This document shows, piece after piece, positions 13,161-25,599 of a stretch of DNA of 64,000 bases. The stretch covers positions 75,407,672 to 75,471,671 of the forward strand of contig CM055095.1 in NCBI GenBank assembly GCA_029204225.1, read 5' to 3'. The number at the start of each line of letters is the position of its first letter. The stretch's first letter is position 1. The notes under the pieces are model-generated. The model searched no databases. It saw only the letters and a list, made by a program, of their open reading frames with translations, and had not been told where the DNA came from. A program made the translations under genes and the position numbers. The DNA comes from Diphasiastrum complanatum. Its lineage: Eukaryota; Streptophyta; Lycopodiopsida; Lycopodiales; Lycopodiaceae.

Positions 13161-15716
13161 AACCTTGCAGATTTGATAAGTTTCTCCATGCTGGTCCTGC
13201 TATATATAACAACAAAATGTCATTTGGCTACTTGTCAAATATTTCCCCAATTGGCAATTTGAAGTACTTAACAAAACCCTAATTTTAATTGACTAGCTTC
13301 AATGTATCTCAATCAACCAATAGAAATAGGTCCGAATCTGATTTATCATTTCACCTACTTGCTAAAATTAGGTAAGACACTCCTTTTAGGCCTTATTGAC
13401 GTAAACAAATATATCTCTAACTTTAAATCTAGCTTTGGCCTCCAAATTGCCAAATAAAACCAACAAAACTAGTTGACAATTTTCACATGAAATATAGAGT
13501 TTAGGAAAAGGTATCTTGAGTTTATGGTATAGGGTTTATAGGCTAGACTTTAGTATAATTTGACTAGACTACATGCGACCACTATCAGATTCATTAATCT
13601 CACATATATAGTTCAAGAGTTAGATTTTGTGTAGAGTTTATTATGTGTGTAGGCTAAGGGGGTTAGGATTTAGGGTTTATGGCAAGGGTTCTAGAGAAAA
13701 GGATTTAGGGTAAGGGATATAGGGTTTAGTTTCTCAAATTAGGGGTTTGATTATGTGTGTAGGGTATATTATGTGCGTAGGCTAAGACATTTAGAATTCA
13801 GGGTTTAGAGTAAGGGGCCAAGGGTTTGAGATTAAGAATTGGGGGTTCCAATATATGTGTGGGATTTTTTTTTGTTTTGTTATAATAGAATATCAGTTAT
13901 AGGGTTTATGGTAAGGTATCTAGGATTTAGGTTAAAGGAATTATGGGCTAGGGTTTAGGGTTTAGGATTTAGTGTTTAAGATTTAAGGCAAGAGATCTAA
14001 GGTTAGGATTTAGAGTCAAGAATTTAGTGTTTAGAGCTCGGATTTTGAGCTTGCCTATTACTTCTAAACTTGCAAATTAAATATAGATGGTAAAATGTGA
14101 GTGTCACAGATTATTCAGATGAGCTAGTTTATCATTTAATATAATGTTCAAGTCAAATTTTATTTTGTGCTTCATATAATATGAAATAGATGCATGGCAA
14201 GCAAAGAATATTGTTGCCGCCACAATTATGACAGATAAGAAGCCAAGAATATATTGTCAACTATCGACATGGATTACAAAAGTATTCATTTGTGTCCCAA
14301 TGATTACAAAAGTATTAATGTGTCTCAATGATTGCATTCTTTACTGGCACAGGTTTGGAGAGGTGAGCACATGTCCACATTGTGGGGATCATCATTGTAG
14401 ACAAGATAAATAGGCAGACACCATATTCACAATTTTGGGGAGGCGAGCACATGTCCACATTGGTGCAAGTGCATGGCAAAGCTTATGACATGGCAAGCAA
14501 CCAATCGTTCAACAGATGATACTATGAAACATGAGTCTCTTAGATTTTTTTGAAGTTGACAAATCGACACAAGCATTCCAAAGTTTATAGGAATACACGT
14601 AAAGTTGGCATAAAGCTTAAAAGTTTTCATTTTTGACCCATCATTCAAAATGAAGATTTTTCTCTTTCACAACAAATGTGACCAATGGTTTTAACAAGCA
14701 TGACTTGTATACCAAGAAAACGCTTGATTGCTACTTAGTTAAATAATCTACTAATGTAAACTAGTTTACGCTTATCTTAAAAGACTCCATGACTATAAAC
14801 AATGATGAGTACAACTTATAAATTATTTCTTTTAAGTGATAACTATACAAATTCTCCAGAGGATCAAACTACTAATGATCTGAAATTTCTTATCTATAAA
14901 TATAGGATGAAGTCAATACTACACAAAATAAAAAGAAATAAAATTTGACTTATTCTCTTGATAATTATGTAGTGGCACTCAATATTTTAGAAAATAATCT
15001 AAAAATATATCATATATTTCTATAATATTTATCGATATCTAATATTTTGCATGACCATCTAATACATCAAAATTTTTACGTCACATTTTCTATTCGTCCA
15101 TTTTCCACCTTGATTGTCCTACATAGATATCTGACATTATGAATGTAACTAATTTCATCGATTAAGGGAGTTTATTCAAATAATGAATAATGATGTCAAT
15201 TTCTTTTCACACTCTTATGACTACGTGTTTGACCAACTTGTGGCCATTATTGAGTTTATTTATCTCAAAATTCAAATATGTATAATACCATGCGTTTGGT
15301 GATATTTCATCTAATAAAATATGCAACCAAGATACATCATATTCTATCTTATTAGCATCCTAGTAATTTTTAAAAATATTGGCTAAAGTAAATCTTTAGT
15401 AAGAGAAATACTTCCATTATAGAAATAGAATCAACTCGCTAAGATTGTACACCTATACATTAGTTGATATATTTTATTTCGAATTGGATTGTTTGCCTTA
15501 TTCATAGATTTTTGATCTCTTATCATGGCATTGTACCTTTAGATACCTCATCCTCAACTTGAGTTTATAGACTTCCAAAAGAAAATATAGCAGTGAAAAT
15601 ATAGTGTGGCCAGCTAATTGCTATATGGATAAAAATTTTGGCAAGCAATTTACAAGAAATTGAACCAATTCATTTGTGAGAATTGTCCAATTGCATCACA
15701 TAATTTGATTGAGAAA
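13161..15716. other. Gene-free stretch with interstitial telomere-like tract
   Basis: About 13500-14040 is rich in degenerate TTTAGGG units (for example GGGTTTAGGGTTTAGG at about 13950) mixed with TAGGATT and AAGGGAT variants. A short direct repeat (GAGCACATGTCCACATTG) occurs at about 14366 and 14447. Elsewhere I see nothing coding. Confidence 0.6.
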
Positions 15717-16529
15717 TATCAAAAATTGAGATTTTAGGACCATGCAAAGATCTACGACGACCTCCATGCATGTGAGGTTGCACAAAATGCATCTATGATA
15801 TATCAAATCGGATTTACAAGGGCTATCTATCGAGCTTTGAATCAAGGCAAGAGCTCATCTACAACAAAATTTATGATCATCCAAAGAGAAGCTAGTTTTT
15901 CACATCCACATGAAAAAACAAAGTAAAATTCACTATGAGAGGCAAAACCAAGCATGTTGCTCTCGGATAGCGAGACAAAATGTGCACACACTCGGGTAGA
16001 GAGAGAATAGACCAAAAAGTGTATGAGAACCAAATTGTACTAACTCTCAACTTCAATGTATGTACAAAGAGAGAGCTCTTCTATATAGTGTTTTGAGACC
16101 CAAGAGGAGTAGTAGGCAAGTAAAAATGATTGGATCTCTTACATAGCACCTCTAAATTTGATTGGTCCATTGAGTTGTCATCTCCTACATTGATTGGACC
16201 ATTTATTATGCATCTCTCTTTTGTGATTGGTCACATGACAACATTACAACATTAAAAGACATGTCACTAAACCTCTATCATTATGCCAAATGTCAAAGGC
16301 CTACACTTCTTCAAGCTAAGTCAAAGCAACTTTTGGCCTAATCACCTACAAACATGTGTACAGCGGATATTTTTGGCATAGGACCCCAAAATTCAAGTTT
16401 AAGGCCTATTGACTATTCAAACTCAACTAAGATGATTATGCCTACCCTCCAAACATGGGAAAATGTGCCACACATGTGAGATTTACATATGTACATGAAA
16501 TTGCAAAATACTCAAGCTAGATTTTTAAG
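15717..16529 (-). mobile_element. 3' LTR of the family X mini-element
   Basis: About 810 bp closely matching 17622-18424 in the same orientation, including GGCAAAACCAAGCATGTTG, CTCCTACATTGATTGGACC and CAAACATGTGTACA. On the minus strand it begins at about 16529 (AAAATCTAGCTTGAG) immediately after the gag fragment, with no purine tract, and ends at about 15717. Confidence 0.88.
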
Positions 16530-16830
16530 AAGTGTTTTTAGACTCATAAATAGTTTTCAAAGTATCCCAAGCCTCCTTGGCTGAGACACACTCCAATTTC
16601 TCTCAAGAGTTCATTGGACACATTCCATTTGATGCAATGGAGAGCCAACCTTGCTCTTTTCTTGAACTTTATGGATTCTTGAGGCACTTGAGGCTCCTCA
16701 TTGCCAAGCACAATATCCATAATGTCTTGAAGCACCAAAATAGATTCCATCCTAACCTTCCAAATAGAATAGTTGGAGGAATTCAACCTTTCACTTGCCT
16801 TGAATAGATACCCCCCCTATTGATGCCATG
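16530..16830 (-). pseudogene. gag N-terminal fragment of the X mini-element
   Basis: The minus strand carries an ATG at about 16830, a frameshift in a run of seven G at about 16812-16818, then the copia gag start (SSNYSIWKVRMES, MDIVLGNEEP, ARLALHCIKWNVSNELLREI). The frame is lost near 16560 and runs directly into the LTR, so the rest of gag and all of pol are deleted. The start resembles element E gag at 48278. Confidence 0.85.
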
Positions 16831-17608
16831 ATGAGACAAATGAAAATGTACACAAAGTACAAGCTTGTGAAATGACTCTACAAAGTGATTTTGTGATTCC
16901 CAAGGCCTAGACTTGAACAAATCAAAGATCTAGCAAGATCTAAGCAAGATCTCCATCACAAATCCTAGAATCAATCTTCACCAAAAGCTTTTCTTGTACA
17001 CAAAGTACATACATGCGAAAGGACTCCAATAATACTTTTTTGACCCTTAAAACACTAGATTTGAACACATTATGGACTACACAAAAACCAATGACTCTAA
17101 CTCTTTAAAGCTGGAATGGATTTGAAAAGATTTGATTACAAACAATGTCTAGATCCTTGTCACTTGAATAGAATTGACAGAACCTTTCAATTTTGGACAT
17201 AACACTCAAGATCAAGGGCATTAAACCATAAAGATCCAAAAATCACCCAATGGGCACACTTACCTACCCTCAAACATTGGAGCCATACATCAACAAGATG
17301 CATCAATAACCCTTGGGATCTTGGTCTTCTCAATCTACACTTGATGCTCTTTCCAACAAATGTCTACTTGGGCTAAATGGATCAAAGATTAGTTTGCTAG
17401 AAAATTCCAAAGTGGATACAACTCACACGTGGACTGTACTTTCCATACATTAAATGATCACATATGATCCAAGAAATCACTCAAACCAAGCAATCATTAG
17501 CCAATTTGAATCTAGAAGACAATTGGGATGCAAGAGCACTCTCAAATCTAGAATTTTCACTCAAGATCTTGCTTCATGGAGATGAAACTTCATGCATGCA
17601 TGTACCTA
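16831..17608 (-). mobile_element. 5' leader of the X mini-element
   Basis: Untranslated sequence between the PBS and the gag start; no open frame of note. ACTCACACGTGGA at 17422 contains a G-box core. Confidence 0.6.
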
Positions 17609-17621
17609 GGCTCTGATACCA
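17609..17621 (-). promoter_or_regulatory. Primer-binding site
   Basis: Minus-strand TGGTATCAGAGCC, the standard plant copia tRNA-Met primer site, one base inside the 5' LTR end (TTGACA). Confidence 0.9.
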
Positions 17622-18426
17622 TGTCAATTATTGAGATTTTAGGACCACCCAAAGATCTACAATGAGCTTTATGCATGTGAGGTTGAACAAAATGCATCTA
17701 TGATAGATCAAATTGAATTTTCAAGGGCTATCTATCGAGCTTTGAATCAAGACAAGAGCTCATCTATAACAAAAGTTATGATCATCCAAAGAGAAGCTAG
17801 TTTCTCACAGCCACCTGAGAAAACAAAGTAAAATTCACTATTAGAGGCAAAACCAAGCATGTTGTTCTCGGGTAGAGAGAGAAAATGTGTACACACTCGA
17901 GTAGAGAGAGAATAGACCAAAAAGTGTATGAGAATCAAAATTGCATTAACTCTCAACTCCATTTTATGTACAAAAATAGAGCTCCTCTATATAGTGTTTT
18001 GAGATCCAAGAGGAGGCAAGTAAAATAATTGGATCTCTTACATAGAACCTTTAAATTTGATTGGTTCATTGATTTGTCATCTCCTACATTGATTGGACCA
18101 TTAATTATGCACCTCTCCCTTGTGATTGGTCACATGACAACATTACAACATCAAAAGACATGTCACTAAACCTCTATCATCATGCCAAATGTCAAAGGCC
18201 TATACTTCTTCAAGCTAAGTCAAAGCTACTTTTGGCCTAATCACCTACAAACATGTGTACAACGGATATTTTTGGCATAGGACCCCAAAACTCAAGTTTA
18301 AGGCCTATTGACTATTCAAACTCAACTAAGATGATTATGCCTACCCTCCACACGTGGGAAAATGCGCCACACATGTGAGATTTACATATGTACATGAAAT
18401 TGCAAAATACTCAAGCTAGATTTTGC
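17622..18426 (-). mobile_element. 5' LTR of the family X mini-element
   Basis: Directly adjacent to the PBS on the minus strand and matching the 15717-16529 LTR at an apparent few percent divergence. With the other LTR it delimits a 2.7-kb element with only about 1.1 kb of interior. No clear target-site duplication was seen at the outer edges. Confidence 0.88.
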
Positions 18427-19984
18427 CTTTTCTTCACAAGAAAGTCGTCCAATCAAAAAGACTTATGAAGTAAGAAAGTACTCCCAAGAAGTAGGCTAAA
18501 TGAAAATAAAAGTAATTTTGACATGCTCTTAATGATGGTGTCTTAAGTGATACAAACTTAAAAGTAAATCAAATAATTTGATGGTCATTGTTAAAGCATT
18601 GATAAGAAAATATCATATTTCATGTTGTAGAATTGATGGACGTCCAATGCCTTCGAGAGACAAGGATATGAAAGGTTTTTCCTAAGAATTTGTGTCAATA
18701 GAGGTTATGAAATCTCGACCCTCAGTTATTTTTCAATGAAAAGACAATTCATGTATCGTTCTATGCTTGGAAAATTGGTTATTATTTAGATTTAGTCAAA
18801 GACGAGAGATGATGTCAGAGATATTGGATATTAGTATTTTTCCTAAATCTTGATGATTATGCAAAGCTTATTGATGTATACATTCAAAAGCTAATAAAGG
18901 TGTAGGAAGCCATTGGTAATCTGGAACACCAATTATTCATGTCTTGTTTATAACAAAGCTCAAATAAAAATATCAAATGTTCTATTAAATAAATTTTGAT
19001 TAACTAATATGAATGTAAATCCATTTTAGATCTAAACCTTGGAAAAGTTAGATCAAAACAACATAGTGATGAATATTGTTCATGGAGATTTTCTCCTAGT
19101 CGTTTTTTGTTAAATGGGGAGAAGATCCTATGTTTTATGAAAACTCATAAGAGTTAAGAGATATGGTGTAGGTGTGAGCTTATCTAGCTATGTCTTTGAG
19201 AGAGCACTTGTATTGTGGCACACAAATGCTGGCAAGATATCAGCCTCAAAGATGGAGGTCTTAGGCTTCAAGAGTAAGTCTTGGATGGACAGATAATGGA
19301 CGAGCAGAGAGACCATTGGCAGTAACTATGTAGCTAGCATGCTAGACCATGCACATGACACAGATGAACAAAGGAGCACAATAACAAGGTCATAATGTTT
19401 GGTTGTTTTTAGGAACTACATTCAAGGGAGAGGACACAAATGGTTTAGAAGATTGTTGTTGGCAGAAGAGAGGAGAAGGCTTACACGAGTTCTAGTGTGA
19501 GAAAAACCCAAGTGTTTAATAGAAGATAAGGAAGGTAAGGGTGCATTGTAACATGAATGGGAGAGGAAGTCTTTCGAAATCTTAACCTTTCGTAGTCAAT
19601 AACAACTTTAGAGCTAGCGTTCAGATCATGAGAATATATGCATAAAAGAAAACATACCATTTCACAACAGAAGTAAGGAGCTGGAGAAGGCTTTAGGATC
19701 CCACAATGACAAGAACCAAACAGATCATACAAATGCCTCAAAGAAGTAGCTACGTTTAACATTTTGGGAAGAGTTTCAAATCTTACATGTCACCACATTG
19801 CATAAGGTTTTAGAATGCATGGCATTAGATGCAAGAAAATTGAAAAGGCAATGAGCCTGAGTTTACTGGGATTCCATTTCCAATTGGCCATCTCAGCTTT
19901 TTGAAATCTCCTAAAAGATGCTTTTTTTGAAATCCTTCCGGATATATTGATGAGGGCCAACTATAAAAAATATCAATAATTTCA
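18427..19984. other. Gene-free stretch
   Basis: No conserved motif, LTR edge or long credible frame recognised. Confidence 0.5.
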
Positions 19985-22770
19985 GGATCCGACATTCACC
20001 ACAGCAGCTTACATAATTTCTCCAAAAACTGACGTGAAGATTCTAAAGTTTATGGAGTGTGAGGAATCGTGCGAATGCAATGTCAGAGACTTTTTCTGTG
20101 CACATACCTGGTGGCAAACGCCGCCGTGAGCTCCAGTAAACTCAGATCAGTTGTTCATCGAAGTGGCCTCACAATATCTGCAAAAGGAATGAGATTGTAA
20201 CCCAGATTACTCGAAATCTGAAGTCAGTCACTTCAGCTCAAATTTCCTCTGCCCCTTTTGTGATCATGATATGTAACAGCTTACTGTCCAATCAATCAAC
20301 CATTCACCAGAATGACACGTACCTGTACTCATATACAATCATATTAGGTGATCCCGTGAATGCCAGTTATTTTGTAAAGTTTGTCAGACTGCCCAGTAAG
20401 CTTTCAGCTTGATGATTAGCCAAAGGAACGGCAACGGCTAACCATTATCGTACCGACTGGAATAACAGATAAAAGTCTTTTTATCGAATGCACGCTTTGT
20501 ACAGTACGAGTCTCAGCATGGCAGATGAGTCAACGACGGATAATCCTATGTAAACATGTTCTTGAATGCACTCTTCTTGGTATATAATTTTCAATGAGTA
20601 ACATGAGATCCAATAGCCTTTTAAAACTGTGCCAACTTCCTTTTAAGAAAACTAGTACTGCAGTCATTCAGTCTACTTGTTTGAGCTTCTCGCCGTCGTG
20701 AGCATATTGCACGAATATATCTGGTGACTGATGATACCGGCAATACATAGGCATATTCATAACGTAGTTGTGAAACAAAATTTCAGCATCGAACTGTAAC
20801 GCACTTCCTCCTTAAAACAATTTGTGACTATGAATGTTATTACCTTGCCTCGTTCTGGACAGCCCTTCACAGCCAGTTCCTTCATAAAAATGCAGCGTTT
20901 TTAATCTTTCCAGGTGGATGGGTCGCAAAATCCCTTATATGACTAAAACCTATGATAATGACAGTCCCTTTTGGTTTTCTACCTTTCACAGAGAAAATAT
21001 ACCTGGCTCTTAAAACGCAGCCTGGAACTTGTGGGTCCAAGAATACCACCAACGCCAGAGTTTTAAGATTTATTTACTATGAATGTTGAGTTTATTCAAG
21101 TATAATACCACGCTGTCGAGTATCTATAAACTTATACACGAAAATCATGTCTCAGGAGACAATTCCGAGACAGGTGCTACTAGTGACAAGAAATTAACTA
21201 TCATGTTTTGTTTCGAAGCAAATGACCAGTAGTAAGTAGGCAAAGCTTTTCTTCAAAAGAGTACCTATGAAATTTTCTCAAACATCCTGTACAAAATCGT
21301 TAAGGACCTGGTATCTGACTTCGATTTGGAAACAAGGGAACCTGGAAACGTGAGGCTCATACAAGGCGTAGGCAGAATACAAGAAGAGGCTTACTTGCAA
21401 AGAAGGAGATGTAGCGTTGCATCTAAGTCGACCAAGCTATAAAGGAATAATTTATAAATAGCATCGCCAATGGGCTCAGGCCGGTAGACAGAGGCACTAA
21501 GTTATCGAAACTTTCATGATCAAAAGGTCGAGGTAATCAAGTGGTTTGAGAATTTACAGAAGGTGGCTAGGGCCGTTTCGTCAAAGTAGAAAATTGAAAT
21601 AGAATCATCACGGTCTAGGTTCCCCTGCTTCCATATCAAAACCAGACACCAATGTTCAGGGATTAGATCAGTAAGAGCGTAATACATGTATGCCATCTCA
21701 GCTTCCCTCGCAATGACCATAAGCTGTTCGTGTAAGATGGACTACTGTTGAAACTATAACCGATACCATAAACAACCGAAACGTGAACTCTCTGATGTGC
21801 TGAAGTGTAAGCACAACAGAATAGCTTAACGAAAAGTAACTTTTATTGCAAGATCGAAGACAACAGTGGAAGACCACACGAAACTGGCCACAAGTAGACA
21901 CTTAGATAGTATATTTGTAGACGCATATACTGATTCATTTATCTGCATACATTTAGAGGTACTTTTAGACTCGGTCTCTCTTGTCACACTGGCATCACTA
22001 TAGACAATGGATGCTGCCTCTATTTGATGTCTACACAACTGCAACTACAAGTAAAATGTCATCAACTTTTCTGTCCATCGTCTATTTATCAGCCCAGTGA
22101 TCTAACACGAACAGAGAACTTTTGTTAAGCATCTTCATGTGACTCCGGCAAGTCTGTTGAGACGGATTATGCTACGTCCTGTGGGCCTGTCACTTAAACT
22201 TTTCGATAACCCATACTCGAGTAGAGAACGGCATAGCTCATTCCTAATGTTCTCCTAACTCACGTTACGGGTCAGCTTTCTCTTTTGTGAAACAGTGGAA
22301 GAAGATCTGTAACTGAGCTACTCCTAGCTCCAAACACCGACACGGGTGACGGACTAAAGACTTAAGCTGCATAGATCGACAGAGACTGAAGTTGCAGACT
22401 AACTTAAAGTGCACGCTCACCTCCAAATCTTAAGTAGAAAATGTCAGCAAGAGATTTTGTAAAAACCGTGTCCCAGTTCATATTTGGAGAGGTATAAAAT
22501 ATCACAATCAGCTTACTTTTGTAAACTCGCTATACAAGCTCTTCCCTACTAGATAATATCTATTGTCTACGGCAAGACGGCCATATGACGAAGGTAGGTA
22601 GTGGAAAACTGTCAAACAAACAGAAAGCAAAGCAGCATCAACAGATCTCACAGAAATCTCAGAGTCGTCGATTAAGCCTTAAGGTGTTCATCTTTTGATG
22701 TCTGATAAAAAACAATCATCGCAACACGAACATTGGCCCGAGAAGATGATGGGTTATCCGTGAAATTTGC
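19985..22770. repeat. 2.7-kb duplicated unit, copy 1
   Basis: Collinear and same-direction with 55325-57955. Matching blocks include TGTAACCCAGATTACTC, TTCACCAGAATGA, AGCTTCTCGCC, TGTAACGCA.TTCCTCCTTAAA, the 33-bp block at about 21317-21349, AGGTTCCCCTG.TTCCATATC and GCTTAAGGTGT near the right end. Between blocks the copies differ by substitutions and indels. On the minus strand splice-like CACCAG|GTATG sites are kept in both copies, but short exons inferred from them have stops in all frames. A 66-codon minus frame (21520-21720) is not kept in copy 2. It may be a non-coding transcription unit, an old mobile element or a decayed gene. Confidence 0.8.
21323..21637. ncRNA. Candidate long hairpin, copy 1
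   Basis: Arm 1 (21323-21345, GATTTGGAAACAAGGGAACC..) pairs with arm 2 (21615-21637) over 23 positions with four non-identities, some of which could be wobble pairs, around a loop of about 270 nt. The arms lie in the best conserved parts of the duplicated unit. That this is an RNA gene is inference; transcription is not shown. Confidence 0.3.
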
Positions 22771-25365
22771 AGTCAGTCAAGTCACACCCCAAGAACCACC
22801 AGCTGTAGCATCAAGTACATATCACAAAGGACGCTACATTTCACAAAGAAGGACGCTGGGGGTACCTAATCAAACCCAGCAATGATCAAGTCCTAGAACT
22901 TACAAGGAAATCCAAAACGCAGAGGAGTTATTTCCCGTGAACCAAAGAGCGAACGGGCCATAATCACAAGTGGAATGAAACTAGGAAGTTTCTGGAATGT
23001 CGATGAAACAAATGATGATCATAAATCGACGAACGGAGGCGCAGCGCGCTGCCTTGGATGTTCGCAACGGATAAGACTTGAGGAGCCTGGCTATGATCTA
23101 TCCAGCAGCACAATCATCCCATTACCCCGCCGCTATATGAGCAAGACAGAATAAATCATAAAGGATGTGTAGTGGATCCGTACTGTTGTCACTTGTTTCG
23201 TATGACATAGATTCTAGAACGTCGTTGAGTAGCAAGTTGCGCGTCCCATCCAGTCATCCACAGATAAAAGGAAGGTTAGGAGATAAGGTGTACTATGTAC
23301 TCGCCCTAACATTGGCATTTCATGTCGAACTCTTATTTGCCTTTCAACAAGGGTACAATTTGAAATCACTTTTTACTTTTAAAATTCAAATTCATGACAC
23401 CGCCGCATCTACTATGCTTTTGCCGAGATAAGAGTTTACATTTCTGATCTTTTGACATATATATATAAGCCTAGTATATATAAGGCTAGCATAAAGTTTA
23501 CATTTATCCTTTGACCTATAGTCACATATAAGCCATAAAGGCACTTGAGATTTCAAATTTTAATAGCTCTTCAATTTGAAAGAAGGATCTTCCCTGCAAG
23601 TTTCAATCCCCATGCTACCCCATGGCTAACACATTAGCATGATTATATATAGTGGTAAAGCAAATGGTGATCCACATTCACACAACCACCCTTAACTCAC
23701 AATCCACCACATGATATTTGAGATAAAAACATACAACAAGATAACAAAGAGAGAGATGGCCTAGCACATGGAGGTTTACAAAGGATGAAATCTAATCTAA
23801 TGAGGTTGGATGAGCATGGGTGTTCCACAATGAAAACAATCAAAGCTCTAAGATTTGTGTGCTTCGCCAAGCAACTCTAGCTAAAAAGAAACTTTAGAAC
23901 GTGGTTTATGATTATGTGGCCAAGCTAACACATTCTTATGTTTCGAGCCTATCTCTCAAAAAAACATTAGTTGCAATTAATGTTTGGATCATTTTCTTTT
24001 TTGTAGTAGAAGGCTAGATTAATGCTGACCATTCCTGCTATCTGCAATATATCTTAGCTTGATTTATGCTTTTATATATATGTTTTAAATTAAAACTGTC
24101 ATCATGACTTACAATCATTGCACTTTTGTTGTTATGAAATCCTAGTGTCAATATCGTACTTTGACAAAAACACAATTACTATACAAAATGTCAATGCCAA
24201 CCTCCTTAACCTCATGGTCCATTGCTCCAATCAACAATGCTAGTCTTGAAGATATATGAGACAATTGGCAATGTAATGGTCCTTCGAGAGGCAAGTAAAC
24301 ACAAAAAGTTGTCGAATTGTGGGGAGACAAATAAACTCATGAGTTTCTTTGCATGTACAATGAGAAATGAAACAACTTAAATAAGGGTAACACAACCACC
24401 AAGCAATGACAAAGATAGCAATTGAACTATCAATTGGATGTAATATTTCCACACCAAGATTGAGTATACATTGTGGAGAAAAAATTGAAGAAATGAACAA
24501 GAACTTCCATGAAGAAAAGGCCAACAAAATTTGAAACTAGTGCCAATCCTTCTCTTTTAAGACAAGTGCTCTTCTATATTTACATCCACTCCTAAGTTCA
24601 ATTACATCTCTGATGCAATAAATTGTGGGGAGAAACATTAGTCTAGAGGTAAAGGTGATTCCAAACTCCCCTCCAAGATCTTCAACACACAATAATGCCA
24701 ACAACATATTCCTACTTCAAGAGGGCAACAAGACCTTAATGAGGAGGTTTCATCCATCCCACCACAAGTATCTTGTAAACATAGTAATCTATAAATTACT
24801 TTGCTCAACATGAAATTAATGTAATAGGGCCTACAATGGCTTTGGTGGTTGTGTTTTTCAAAAATCTCTTACATGTATTGACATGATTTGATGTCAAGTG
24901 ACGGCTGATTCAACTAAGAATATTTTTAAAATGTTCTTCGCACCTTACACAAACCATGTCTAACACTAAAGCCAAAAACATAAATCATTAGAGAAGTTCC
25001 CGATGTTACAAGGGCCTCTTGTCAAGATTTTTTTTTTTTTTTTCACTTTTATGTCCATGTGACCCAATGCATTTCTTGATATTGTGGCCTCTACGTAACA
25101 TAACTCGTTTGACCCAAAAAGAACACAATTCATATTTGCAACGATTTGAATTTCCGGTCTGGCAGATTAAAAGCATATTATTGGCTGGCATGTGTAGCCC
25201 ATGGTTGTACTAAACTGCTTGGGTTAGCTCAAGTTAAAGCTATCTTGGAACTTCGAAATAACAATTACTACAATAGAGCACGAAATTGTAATGCTTTAGT
25301 TCCTATTATGCCCTCAACTCTCATATTGGCATATTCAAACATGAGACTCTTCAAGCTATTGCAAT
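22771..25365. other. Gene-free stretch
   Basis: 22.8-23.2 kb is less AT-rich than its surroundings but has no recognised product. At about 23468-23492 a short hairpin (AGCCTAGTATATATAAGGCT) occurs, and a T17 run at about 25028. An 88-codon frame at 23165-23431 shows no motif. Confidence 0.45.
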
Positions 25366-25564
25366 GAGAAGGAGACCAAGATCCTTGATCTGCTCTGCAA
25401 TTTTTATAATGAGAAGAAATACAATGGCACATGGATTGCCCGTGAATATCATAAGGCTTCTTGGGTACCAATGCATCCACTAGCAAGAGGGGCATTTCGG
25501 CAAAAGAAAAAGACAAAGTATAAATATGGATCTTATTGGAAAAGTCAGATTGCTGATTTCAAAG
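25366..25564 (+). pseudogene. Unknown ORF block shared with 61132-61332, copy 1
   Basis: Starts ATG-RRRPRS, loses one base soon after, then reads NGTWIAREYHKASWVPMHP, RGAFRQKKKTKYKYGSYWK and IADF. The copy at 61132 starts ATG-ARRPRSK and goes on LHNEKDDA, SWVLLHPSSKGMFRPKTKTK and ILDF with the same spacing. The family is not known to me. The pattern SWV-x2-HP-x3-G-x-FR-x-K-x-KTK-x4-SYWK-x2-I-x-DF looks like a real protein family. Here it runs straight into the gag zinc-knuckle region of copia element B, so it may be a captured piece or an insertion-site remnant. Confidence 0.55.
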
Positions 25565-25599
25565 TATCAAAGAAAGGCCTTCGACGAAGGGCAACTATA

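Noticed and set aside
21323-21345. Resemblance of the conserved arm to miR159/miR319
   Set aside because: TTTGGA and AAGGGA match but the middle and 3' end do not, and the arm position differs from that of the known precursors; not called as that family.
21520-21720. 66-codon minus-strand frame in the duplicated unit
   Set aside because: Codon pattern looked plausible, but copy 2 has indels that destroy the frame, so conservation there is not protein-level.
23165-23431. 88-codon frame as a gene
   Set aside because: No recognisable motif, no splice support, and composition like the flanks.
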